Shown here one piece after another: positions 52,031 to 60,367 of a stretch of 64,000 bases of DNA. A program made the translations under genes and the position numbers. How positions within the stretch are numbered: the first letter of the stretch is position 1; each line of letters starts with the position of its first letter. Source of the stretch: Aquilonibacter sp963703325 (GTDB lineage: Bacteria > Vulcanimicrobiota > Vulcanimicrobiia > Vulcanimicrobiales > Vulcanimicrobiaceae); assembly GCA_963703325.1 (NCBI GenBank), contig OY969805.1, positions 3,100,001 to 3,164,000 on the forward strand, written 5' to 3'. The notes beneath the pieces were generated by a model, which was not told the origin of the DNA, made no database searches, and worked only from the letters and a program-made list of their open reading frames with translations.

Positions 52031-53452
52031 TCATTCCGAAACCTCGACGATTTTTTGTTTAGGAAACTTTGGCAATGCCTCGATGCGGTCGGCGAGCGCG
52101 CGGGCGCGTTGCGGTGCGGTGCCGATGTGTTTGACCGGATCGAGCAGCCGGCGAATCTCGGCCGGATCGAGGAGCGCCGTCAACGTGGGATCGCCGGCCA
52201 GCGTTTGCGCAAGCGGATTATCTTCACCGCGAGCAAGCGCAGCCCACGCTTCCATCGCGGCCGTGCGAATGCGCTCGTGGAGGACTTGGCGGTCGCCGCC
52301 GGCACGCGCCGCTTCCATCATCACTGCCTCGGTGCCTGCGAACGGGCCGTACACGCGCAGGTTGTGCGCGATGCGGCGTTCCTCGACACGCAAGCCGTCG
52401 AGGATTTTGCGCGCGAGCGACACGATCTCGTCGGCGCAGATCAGCGCTTCGGGAAGAATCGTTCGGCGGTTGGCGCTGTCGTCGAGCGTGCGCTCGAGAT
52501 AGTTCGTCGCGGCATTCTGCCAGGTAACGTCGCTATAGCTGATAAGGAGCCGCGCGAGCGAATCGATACGCTCGCTCAAAATGGGATTACGCTTGAACGG
52601 CATCGCCGAACTGCCGACCTGTGAGCGGCCGAAAGGCTCGGCGACTTCGCCGAACTCCGGGCTGCTGAGAATTCGCACGTCGGCGGCAAATTTGGAGAGC
52701 GAAGCGCCGAGTCCGGCAAGCCCCGAGAGCAAAAGGTAATCGAGTTTGCGCGTGTAGGTTTGCGTGCTCACGTCGCGCGCGCGCAGACCAAAACACTCGA
52801 GCACGTGCTCCTCGAACATCGCCGAGGTGCCTTGGTGATCGAGCAACTGCTCGTACGAGGCAGCCGTGCCGACCGCGCCGCGCAGCCCTTTGGTCGTCAA
52901 CTCATCGAACACGAAGCGCAGATTGGTATCGTCGATGAGCAGATCTTGCGCGTAGACGGCGAGGCGATGGCCAAGCGTGGTGGGTTCCGCCGGCTGCAGA
53001 TGCGTAAACGCCATACAGACGAGATCCGCGTGCTGACGGACCTTTACCGCGAAACTGCGCAGCAGTTCGTGAAGATTGGCACCCACCAGCGCGAGCGCTA
53101 AGCGCAAGCGATACGTCTCGACCGTGTCCTCGATGTCCATCGACGTCGCACCGAGGTGCAACTTGCCGCCGCCGAGCTTTGCCTGCGAGGCAAAGACGCG
53201 AATCTCGGCCATGAGATCGTGATGGATCTCGCGCTCGATTTCGAGCGCCGCATCGATGTCGATTTCGTGCGCGTGCGCCTGCAGATCGGCGACTTCGTCG
53301 GCCGAAATCAGTCCGGCGCGCGCTTGCGCTTGCGCGAGCGCGACCCAGACCGCACGCCACAGTTTGCGGCGTTCTTCTTCAGAGAAGAGCGCGCGTAGCT
53401 CGGCGCTGCCGTATCTCCAAGAGAACGGCGAGACGTAAGTACGGTGATTCAT
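52031..53452 (-). CDS. purB: adenylosuccinate lyase
   Basis: A 473-residue lyase of the fumarase/aspartase superfamily that splits SAICAR to AICAR and adenylosuccinate to AMP. It shows GATSMDIEDTVETYRLRLAL, FTHLQPAEPTTLGHRLAVYAQDL, and the signature loop GSSAMPFKRNPILSERI with the catalytic Ser. The ATG has GGAGG about 20 bases upstream, which is far; the leader contains an GGCGAAGAGCGCC hairpin. First gene of the purB-purC-purL-purQ-PurS-like-purP operon. Confidence 0.94.
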   Translation of the reverse strand: MNHRTYVSPFSWRYGSAELRALFSEEERRKLWRAVWVALAQAQARAGLISADEVADLQAHAHEIDIDAALEIEREIHHDLMAEIRVFASQAKLGGGKLHLGATSMDIEDTVETYRLRLALALVGANLHELLRSFAVKVRQHADLVCMAFTHLQPAEPTTLGHRLAVYAQDLLIDDTNLRFVFDELTTKGLRGAVGTAASYEQLLDHQGTSAMFEEHVLECFGLRARDVSTQTYTRKLDYLLLSGLAGLGASLSKFAADVRILSSPEFGEVAEPFGRSQVGSSAMPFKRNPILSERIDSLARLLISYSDVTWQNAATNYLERTLDDSANRRTILPEALICADEIVSLARKILDGLRVEERRIAHNLRVYGPFAGTEAVMMEAARAGGDRQVLHERIRTAAMEAWAALARGEDNPLAQTLAGDPTLTALLDPAEIRRLLDPVKHIGTAPQRARALADRIEALPKFPKQKIVEVSE

Positions 53453-53480
53453 GGGACGAAGGCGCTCTTCGCCTCCGGTC

Positions 53481-53749
53481 AGTGTCGCGCCCTCCGAGCG
53501 CGATGCATAAAGTCGCGAGCGCCGAAGCGCACCGACGAGGCACGAGGAGGGAGGATAGCTACAGCTATGTGACCGACGAGTAACGAAGACGGTGCGCTTA
53601 CGCCGCCGCGACCCTACGGGCTGGCCGTTTGGCGGCCGCGGCCCGCGTCATTCTTCGCTCGCAAAGCGTTGCTTTTGTCGCTCATCATTCCTTGTCCGCA
53701 ATCCGCCAAACGGTCAGCTTTATGCGTCGAGCTCGGAGGACGCGACACT
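53481..53749. mobile_element. 269-bp palindromic element with 32-bp terminal inverted repeats (MITE-like)
   Basis: The left end (53481-53512, begins AGTGTCGCG and ends GCATAAAG) matches the reverse complement of 53718-53749 at 29 of 32 positions. Inside are further inverted pairs: GCTGGCCGTTTGGCGG (53620-53635) with CCGCCAAACGGTCAGC (53703-53718), GCGCACCG (53527-53534) with CGGTGCGC (53590-53597), and ATAGCTACAGCTAT (53555-53568). No gene is visible. Its right end covers the stop codon of the AAA gene (53748). No target duplication was identified. Confidence 0.75.
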
Positions 53750-55890
53750 AAAGCGCAGCCTCGTCGTCTTTGGTCGTAGCCTCAGGGGCCGCGCGCCGTT
53801 CAAAATCTACCAGCTCCACGGTCACGTGCTCGGGCGTTCCGGCATCGATTGCGCGCAGCGCCGCCGCGCGCCCGGCCTCATCCACAAAGTGCCGCAGCTG
53901 ATCTTCGGTCATCCCGTCGGTCTGCGCCTCGAGGTCGTCAATCGCGGCCGCGAGATCGAAGCCGAGCGGTTTGCCGCCGAGCAGCTCGAGGAGCCTCTTC
54001 CGCCGCGCCTCGGCCGAGAGTTCGGTAAGATCCACGAATTCCGGGAAGCGGCTGCGCAGTTCGGGATCCAGTGCGGTGGCGTCGACCGTCTCGGCGACGA
54101 TGAATACCGGCTCTTTCGCGTCCGCCAAACGATCGATGGTGATCGCGAGGTGCGCAATCGAACCCGGATCACCGTAGGCGGGGACCTCCACCACCACGAT
54201 GGCGTGGCCGCCGGCGCGCGCCTTGGCCAGCGCCTCGTCGAGCGCGTCGATGTTGGCGGGGATCACCGGCAAGCCGGTCTGGTCGACGAGGTTCTTGATC
54301 GTGCTCAAGCGCGCATCGACCGAGGATCCGGCGATGAGCACCGCACGCGGGACGGTGATGCCCTGCGATTCCATCGTCGCAACGTGTGCAAACATGGCCG
54401 CCAGCATGCGCGAGCGCTTGAGCACGGGCTCGGGCAGATCCACCGGCGTCGCATCGCGATCGAGCGTAGCCGCCGCTTCCGCGTCGTCGCCCTCCGTGGT
54501 GATGACCGTGGTCGCGGCTTCGGCGCCGAACGCCGGCGGCATCAAATCGATGACCGCGCCAAAGCGCGCGATGATGCCTTCGTCGAGTCCTTCGATCGAG
54601 GTCGTACCAGCGACGACCCACACATCGGTGCGACCTTCGAGTTGCTCCCACTCGCTCCACAACGCTTGGACGACTTCCTTGCGCATCGCTTCGTAGGCCG
54701 CCGAACCGGTCGTCGTAAAGAAGCGCTCCGCTTCATCAATAAAGATAATCGAACGCGCGCGCCTCGCGGTCGCGAAAATGCGCGACACCGTCGCGGCGCC
54801 CTGCCCGACGTAGCCGATCTTGATCTGTGAAAACGACAGGTGCAAGAGCGTCGCTGCGGCCGCGCGCGAGAGCGACTGCATCACGTCGGTGAGATCGACG
54901 CGATCGTCACCGCGGATGAAGAGACCACGGCGGACGGCCGGATCGCCCAGACGAAACAGAATGACTTGCCGGATCAGCGCGTTGCGAACGGTGGACGGAA
55001 GCGCGAGTCCCTTGATGATTGCGGCCGTCCCGTCGTACTCGCGAAGCTCTTCTTCCATGCGCCGCAAGCGCTCGTCGAGATCCTTGCGCGCCCCCGAGTG
55101 CGCCACGACCTCGCGGAACTCGATCGCCTGCGTTTTGACCTGCGGCATATGACGCTCGAGTGCGCGCTGAAAAAACACGCCATACGAACGGATGAACGGG
55201 TTCTCGAGATCGGCGTGCACGAGCGTCGGCTTTTTGTCCGGAAAGCGCGTGAGCAGGACGTTGCTGCGGCGCTCGTCGATGACCTCAACAAACGTTTCTT
55301 CGAGCGCGTCCTTCTCGCGCACGCCGGGAATCTTCCAAGCGCGGTCTTCGAGCACGCCGTCGATCGGGCCGTCATAGCCAATGAGTGGATGATTGAGGCC
55401 GGTTTCATAGCGAGTAAACGCGACGAAGCGCACGTCCTTGCCGTCGCTACCCAAATACGACGCCCGCGCCTTGCGGATCGGAGCCAGACACTGATCGCGC
55501 GCGATCAGATAGCCGACCAGCGCTAGAACGATATACAGGCCAATCGCCAGCACGAAGCCGGTCGCCGCGAGTGCGTAGATCAAACCGCCGGCGATGACAA
55601 CGAACCCGGCGATGGCAAAGAGCTCGATAGGCGCCGGTCCAACCTAAGATCAGCGCCAGGGTGATACTGTCGCGCTCGCGCATGCGCTGCTGCTGGCCGT
55701 AGACGTCGCGCCAGGCCGCATTGACCATCCCGTCGAGCGACGTGCGAATCGACGCGAGCCGCTCCCGATCGGCAGCGATTTGCCGGTCGAGATCGTCACG
55801 TTCAGCCCGCACACGCTCGACGTCGTCCTTAAGCCACTGCTTCGGGTCGACATCGGGCGAGTCGGTCGGAGGCGAATCGACCACGTCCAT
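53748..55890 (-). pseudogene. membrane-anchored tandem AAA pseudo-ATPase, one-base frameshift
   Basis: About 710 residues in two frames. The first part (ATG 55890) has a coiled coil (DDVERVRAERDDLDRQIAADRERLASIRTSLDGM) and a hydrophobic segment; the second continues with two helices and two AAA-like domains. In both the Walker A is lost (first: LFIRGDDRVDLTDVM; second: VLIAGSSVDARLSTIKNL), while the first keeps a Walker B (RSIIFIDEAERFF). The frames join near 55625-55634 where one extra base separates GGCGCC and ATCGAGCT. The stop is supplied by the palindromic element. It follows holA on the same strand. Function unknown; scaffold-type roles are possible. Confidence 0.78.
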
Positions 55891-55908
55891 AATCTCAGTT
55901 ATCGGCAA

Positions 55909-56895
55909 TCAGCGCCGGCTTAGGCCGGACAGTTCAGCGGTGATGCGTTCGACCAGGGTACGGTGGTCGTCCGGATCGCTACCGGCCGAGCCGGTCACAA
56001 TCGATTCGACGCCGTGCACGGCCCGTTCATATGCGATTCGGGCGCGCCGCTCGCCGACGCGGCCGGCGATGGGTCGCAGCACGCGTTCGCGCCATTTGTG
56101 GCGCGCCGGCAGGTCGCCGCCGGGCCGGGCCAGCTCCCAGAGCAGACCGCATTCGGTCGCGAGCGCTGAGAGCAGCGGAATCGCCGCGCCGCGCGGATCG
56201 TTGGCGAAGAATTCATGGGCGATGCCCAGCGCCTCGCCGACGTGCCCTTCCACTAAAGCACTGGCATAGCGGTAGGCTTTGGGATCTTCGATGGCGAGCG
56301 ACTCGCCCTCGAGGTCTTTGTAGGTGATCTTCTTGCCGCCAATGGCGAGTTTTTCGAGATCGTTGCGAACGCTCGCGAGATCCGCTTCGCTGCGCGCAAG
56401 CTCGGCACGCACGCGCGGTTCAGCGGTCGCACCGAGCGCGGTCAGCACTTCATCGACGAATCGCGCCCGCGTCTCTTCATTGGTGCTGGTATCGATGCGC
56501 AGCGCGGCGCGTCCGGCCTGCGCGCCGAGCGGCTCTGGACGTTGCGAACGCGGCGAGAGCAAATCGAGCACGATGAGCGTGTTGCCGTCAGGCACGGCCT
56601 CCATGACTTCAAAGAGGTCACGGCGCGGCTGTGCGCGCAGCGTTTGCGCGTCGGTAATCACGACAACGCGGCGATCGGCCAAGAACGGCATCGCCGATAC
56701 GGCTTCTCTCGCGCGCGCGGCGTCAGTCCATTCGGCTGCTGGAATGCGCTCGAGATTGAGATCCCGCATGTCCGACGGCAGTAGTCGATCGAGCAAGACC
56801 TCGAGCGCGCGCTCGGCCAAGGCGCGCTCCGTGCCTTCGATGACGACCAGATTGCCGATCTTTGGCCCCTTATCGATGAAGTCGTAGTATTTCAT
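55909..56895 (-). CDS. holA: DNA polymerase III delta subunit
   Basis: A 328-residue clamp-loader subunit that opens the sliding clamp. It begins KYYDFIDKGPKIGNLVVIEGTERALAERAL and keeps the delta pattern of a degenerate AAA N-terminal domain (VVVITDAQTLRAQPRRDLFEVMEAVPDGNTLIVLDL), then NDLEKLAIGGKKITYKDLEG and a helical collar domain with GAAIPLLSALATECGLLWELA. As expected for delta it has no Walker A. It precedes the AAA pseudo-ATPase gene, 18 bases apart. Confidence 0.85.
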   Translation of the reverse strand: MKYYDFIDKGPKIGNLVVIEGTERALAERALEVLLDRLLPSDMRDLNLERIPAAEWTDAARAREAVSAMPFLADRRVVVITDAQTLRAQPRRDLFEVMEAVPDGNTLIVLDLLSPRSQRPEPLGAQAGRAALRIDTSTNEETRARFVDEVLTALGATAEPRVRAELARSEADLASVRNDLEKLAIGGKKITYKDLEGESLAIEDPKAYRYASALVEGHVGEALGIAHEFFANDPRGAAIPLLSALATECGLLWELARPGGDLPARHKWRERVLRPIAGRVGERRARIAYERAVHGVESIVTGSAGSDPDDHRTLVERITAELSGLSRR

Positions 56896-56977
56896 TTGAA
56901 AAGGCCTCGCACGTTGCGCTCGGCCCTGTGCTCCGATTCGCTTTCGGCACTTCGCGCCGAAAACTCATCTGCGCACC

Positions 56978-56999
56978 CCCGTGCGACTACTCGCACGGG
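56978..56999. terminator. GC-rich hairpin at the 3' end of mtnA
   Basis: CCCGTGCGA (56978-56986), loop CTAC, TCGCACGGG (56991-56999): a perfect 9-bp stem spanning the mtnA stop at 56987. There is no T-run after it, so it may stabilise the message end rather than terminate. Confidence 0.5.
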
Positions 57000-58027
57000 C
57001 CCCCCATGACGAACGCGCTCGCGTTCGGACGCAATTCCAGCGCGGGAATCGTCTCATGATACGGAGGATGGATCACGCCGTATTCGGTGACGAAAGCGGT
57101 GATCAAATGCCCCGGTGTGACGTCGAACGCGGGATTGTACACTTGCGCATCGGGCGGCGCGACGGTGGTCGCGCCAAAGGCCGTCACTTCGCTTGGCGCG
57201 CGCTCCTCGATGTGGATCGATGCGCCCGATTCCATCGCGAAATCGAACGTCGAACGCGGCGCCGCGACGTAGAACGGAATGCCGTGATGCGCGGCCAGAA
57301 TCGCCAGCCCGTAGGTGCCGATTTTATTGGCCGTATCGCCGTTGCGCGCGATACGATCCGCGCCCACGATCACGAGGTCGATCTTTTTGCGCTGCATCGC
57401 GATAGCTGCTGCGCCGTCAACCTGCAGCGTGGCGTCGACACCGGCGTGCGCGAGCTCGAAATAGGTCAGTCGCGCGCCCTGCAGCAGCGGTCGCGTCTCG
57501 TCGACGAAGACGTGCGGTGATTTGCCGGCGCGTTGCGCCGCGATGATGATACCGAGCGCGGTTCCGCCGCCGGCGGTCGCAATCGGGCCGGTATTGCAGT
57601 GCGTGAGGATGCCCGCGCCCTTGGAGATGAGCTCGAGCCCGGCGTCGGCGATCGCCGCGTCCACCGCGAGTTGCTCGCGATGAATTGCCTGCGCTTCGCT
57701 GCACATGTCGGCGGCGGCAAGCACGCGGTCTACCGCCCAAGCGAGATTGACCGCGGTTGGGCGCGCATTACGCACCCGGCGCGCGGCAGCTGCAAATGCC
57801 TCGTCGTCGGCGATGAGATCGCGCAACATCGCGACACCGTAGGCGCCGAAAACTCCGATCGCCGGGGCGCCGCGTACTGCAAGGGTTTTGATTGCCGCTT
57901 CGATGTCGTCGACGGTCCGCGCGCGTTTGCGCTCGACGGCGTGCGGAATCAGCCGCTGATCGACATAGGTCAACGCCTCGCCGTCAAATGCGACGGCCGA
58001 GAGTTCGTCGGGAGAAGAGCTCGACAT
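56987..58027 (-). CDS. mtnA: S-methyl-5-thioribose-1-phosphate isomerase
   Basis: A 346-residue enzyme of the methionine salvage pathway, of the eIF2B-like fold, that isomerises methylthioribose-1-phosphate to the ribulose form. Hallmarks: AIKTLAVRGAPAIGVFGAYGVAML, the catalytic Cys and NTGPIATAGGGTALGII loop (LTHCNTGP), and ADRIARNGDTANKIGTYGLAILA. Start ATG 58027, with a perfect hairpin just before it. The upstream gene is a zinc ribbon. No other salvage genes in the window. Confidence 0.93.
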   Translation of the reverse strand: MSSSSPDELSAVAFDGEALTYVDQRLIPHAVERKRARTVDDIEAAIKTLAVRGAPAIGVFGAYGVAMLRDLIADDEAFAAAARRVRNARPTAVNLAWAVDRVLAAADMCSEAQAIHREQLAVDAAIADAGLELISKGAGILTHCNTGPIATAGGGTALGIIIAAQRAGKSPHVFVDETRPLLQGARLTYFELAHAGVDATLQVDGAAAIAMQRKKIDLVIVGADRIARNGDTANKIGTYGLAILAAHHGIPFYVAAPRSTFDFAMESGASIHIEERAPSEVTAFGATTVAPPDAQVYNPAFDVTPGHLITAFVTEYGVIHPPYHETIPALELRPNASAFVMGGPCE

Positions 58028-58030
58028 GTT

Positions 58031-58052
58031 GGGAATCCCATTCGGGATTCCC
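58031..58052 (-). promoter_or_regulatory. perfect hairpin just before the mtnA start
   Basis: GGGAATCCC (58031-58039), loop ATTC, GGGATTCCC (58044-58052). In the minus-strand message the stem ends 3 bases before the ATG, and no free ribosome site is visible. It may control initiation or end the upstream zinc-ribbon transcript. Confidence 0.55.
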
Positions 58053-58057
58053 GGCGG

Positions 58058-58345
58058 TCAAACCCCGGCCGGAACCTGGGCGGTGTAGCAGGCGCGGCAG
58101 TAGACCGGCCGATCGCCGCGCGGGCGGAACGGAACGGTCGTGTTTACGCCGCACGAAGCACAAACGGCCTCGAAATTCGGGCGGGCTCCAGACGGGGCAG
58201 GCACGTGATCGCCGTTTTGGGCCCGACGGGCCTGGCGGCACTCACGGCAGCGCTGGGGCAGATTTTGGAAACCTTTTTCGGCGAAGAACTGCTGCTCACG
58301 GGCTGAGAAAACGAATTGATTCCCGCAGTCCTTACACGTAATCAT
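58058..58345 (-). CDS. zinc-ribbon protein (two CxxC ribbons), paralogue B
   Basis: A 95-residue paralogue of 40627: first ribbon CKDCGNQFVFSAREQQFFAEKGFQNLPQRCRECRQARR, short linker, second ribbon FEAVCASCGVNTTVPFRPRGDRPVYCRACY. It lacks the glycine-rich linker. Starts at the ATG at 58345 (MITCKDCG). It lies between ribH and mtnA on the minus strand. Same family and role remarks as for paralogue A. Confidence 0.82.
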   Translation of the reverse strand: MITCKDCGNQFVFSAREQQFFAEKGFQNLPQRCRECRQARRAQNGDHVPAPSGARPNFEAVCASCGVNTTVPFRPRGDRPVYCRACYTAQVPAGV

Positions 58346-58387
58346 CTTGTCTTCCACTGGGTCGTCTGAGCCTCCGGGGGCATTCAA

Positions 58388-58449
58388 CCGTTAAGGCCAG
58401 GTAAAGTGCGACTTAGGTAAGCCTGCTCCCTCCCTTCCGGGCGGTCGGG
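58388..58449 (-). other. GGAA-tetraloop hairpin region between ribH and the zinc-ribbon gene
   Basis: In the minus-strand message TTAGGT (over the ribH stop) pairs with ACCTAA, and the centre is CCC-GGAA-GGG followed by AGGGAGCAGG. The layout recalls the SRP RNA domain IV hairpin but has extra bases and lacks the exact loops. No open reading frame is present. Confidence 0.35.
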
Positions 58450-58953
58450 TTATGACCTAAAGCCGGCGCGCGGTAATTTGCTTGGAATATTGATCAGCGC
58501 GGCGGCCGCCATGGCCGCTTCATAGCCCTTATCACCTCGGGCCGGATCGGCACGTTCTTGCGCTTGGGCCAGATTCTCGGTGGTCAAGACGCCGAAGCCG
58601 ATCGGCACCCCGGCCTCCAGCTGCACGTCCATGATCCCGCGCGCGCATTCGCCCGCTACGAAATCAAAGTGCGGCGTCTCCCCGCGAATCACGACGCCGA
58701 GCGCGACGATCGCGTCGTAGCGATCGGCATCGATGAGTTTGCGGCAAGCCAGCGGCAATTCGAAGCAGCCGGGAACTTCGACCACCTCGATGTCTTCACT
58801 CGCGACGCCGCATTCGGCGAGCGCGCGCTGCGCGCCGTCGATCATCCAATCCGTCAGCTCGCGGTAAAAGCGCGCCGCGACGATCCCAAACCGGTGACCC
58901 GCTAGCTGCGGCGCCGGCTCCGACGACTTCCCGTTGGCATCGCGTGGCTTCAC
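58450..58953 (-). CDS. ribH: 6,7-dimethyl-8-ribityllumazine synthase
   Basis: A 167-residue enzyme condensing ribityl-aminouracil with DHBP to lumazine. GTG start at 58953 overlaps the ribBA stop (GTGA). The body has RFGIVAARFYRELTDWMIDGAQRAL, EVPGCFELPLACRKL and ALGVVIRGETPHFDFVAGECARGIMDVQLE (catalytic His in TPHFDF), and FGVLTTENLAQAQERAD. Partner of RibBA. No ribE or ribD is in the window. Confidence 0.93.
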   Translation of the reverse strand: MKPRDANGKSSEPAPQLAGHRFGIVAARFYRELTDWMIDGAQRALAECGVASEDIEVVEVPGCFELPLACRKLIDADRYDAIVALGVVIRGETPHFDFVAGECARGIMDVQLEAGVPIGFGVLTTENLAQAQERADPARGDKGYEAAMAAAALINIPSKLPRAGFRS

Positions 58954-60359
58954 GAAGCGACGGTCTCGTCGAGCATGTGCCCGAGTTTGGCCCGTTTGGT
59001 CGCCATGTATTTCTTGTTGTGCGCGGTCGGCGCGGTCTGCATCGGCACGCGCCCGATGATCTTGATGCCGTAGCCCTCGAGGCCGAAGATTTTGCGCGGA
59101 TTGTTGGTGATCAGACGCAATTCTTTGATGCCGAGGTCGGCGAGAATCTGCGAGCCGATGCCGTAGTCGCGCTTGTCGACCGGAAGCCCGAGCGCGAGAT
59201 TCGCCTCGACCGTATCCGCCCCGTGATCTTGTAATTCGTAGGCGCGCAGTTTGTTGGCTAAGCCGATGCCGCGGCCTTCCTGGCGCAAGTACAGAAACAC
59301 GCCGCGCCCTTCTTGGGCGATCATCTCCATCGCACCGTCGCGTTGCGCGGCGCAGTCGCAACGAATCGAGTGCAAAGCATCCCCGGTGAGACATTCGGAG
59401 TGCACGCGAACCAGCACGTCTTTTCCGCTGCTGATATCGCCCATAATCAAGGCAACGTGGGTGTTTCCGTCGATGGTGGTTTCATACGCGACGCCCTTCC
59501 ACTCGCCGGTGGTGGTTGGAAGTTTGAATTCGGCGACGCGCTTGACAAGTTTTTCGGTACGCATACGGTACGCAATGAGATCCTTTACGGTGATGAGCCG
59601 AAGTCCGTGACGGTCGGCATAGCTCCGTAACCCCTCGAGGCGCTCCATCGTTCCGTCCTCAGCCATGATTTCGCAAATCACGCCGGCGGGATACAGCCCG
59701 GCTAAGCGCGCGAGATCGACCGACGCCTCGGTTTGACCGGCGCGCACCAGCACGCCGCCTTGGCGCGCGCGCAACGGAAAGGTGTGGCCGGGCCGCAGGA
59801 AGTCCGCGGGCTGCGCATCGGGATCGAGCAGCTTTTGGATCGTGGCTGCGCGATCGTGCGCGGAGATGCCGGTGGTCGTAATTCCGCGCGCTTCCACCGA
59901 CACGGTAAACGCGGTTTCATGCACGGCGGTGTTGTCGCGCACCATCTGCGGAATTTGCAACTCGTCAAGACGCGATCCCAAGAGCGGCACGCAGATCAGA
60001 CCGCCCGCCTCTTTGCGCATGAAGTTGATGTCGGCGGCGGTGACCTTCTCGGCTGCCATCACCAAATCGCCTTCGTTTTCGCGATCCTCGTCGTCGAGTA
60101 CGACGACCATCTTCCCGGCGCGAATGTCCTCGATAGCGTCCTGGATCGAATCGAACGGCGATTCGCGCACCGCCGGCGACGGCGTGAGTTCGGGCAAGAC
60201 AGCTGTCAAGCGCTGGAGCGTCCGGTAGGACGGTTCACGCCGCCCCGAGCGCAGCAGCGAGACGGCCGACTCGCTCATCCCGGCCTTGAGGGCCAGCTCG
60301 GACGCGGACAGGCCGTTGGCATCGAGGGCGGCATTGAGGGTGGCGGCAAAATCGCTCAT
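58950..60359 (-). CDS. ribBA: bifunctional DHBP synthase / GTP cyclohydrolase II with N-terminal XRE HTH domain
   Basis: A 469-residue fusion. Residues 1-58 are an XRE-type helix-turn-helix (LNAALDANGLSASELALKAGMSESAVSLLRSGRREPSYRTLQRL). Residues about 65-270 are RibB (VVVLDDEDRENEGDLVMAAE; SVEARGITTTGISAHDRAATI), and 275-469 are RibA with Zn cysteines in VHSECLTGDALHSIRCDCAAQ and the LRQEGRGIGLANKLRAYELQ loop. It makes the two precursors of riboflavin. Promoter TTGACA/TAGGGT places the start at about the ATG, so it is leaderless; no FMN riboswitch is visible. It is coupled to ribH. The HTH may regulate its own promoter. Confidence 0.92.
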   Translation of the reverse strand: MSDFAATLNAALDANGLSASELALKAGMSESAVSLLRSGRREPSYRTLQRLTAVLPELTPSPAVRESPFDSIQDAIEDIRAGKMVVVLDDEDRENEGDLVMAAEKVTAADINFMRKEAGGLICVPLLGSRLDELQIPQMVRDNTAVHETAFTVSVEARGITTTGISAHDRAATIQKLLDPDAQPADFLRPGHTFPLRARQGGVLVRAGQTEASVDLARLAGLYPAGVICEIMAEDGTMERLEGLRSYADRHGLRLITVKDLIAYRMRTEKLVKRVAEFKLPTTTGEWKGVAYETTIDGNTHVALIMGDISSGKDVLVRVHSECLTGDALHSIRCDCAAQRDGAMEMIAQEGRGVFLYLRQEGRGIGLANKLRAYELQDHGADTVEANLALGLPVDKRDYGIGSQILADLGIKELRLITNNPRKIFGLEGYGIKIIGRVPMQTAPTAHNKKYMATKRAKLGHMLDETVAS

Positions 60360-60367
60360 AGATTTCC

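Noticed and set aside
53453..53480. Hairpin GGCGAAGAGCGCC before purB as a riboswitch
   Set aside because: Too short and without conserved aptamer elements; probably an ordinary stem.
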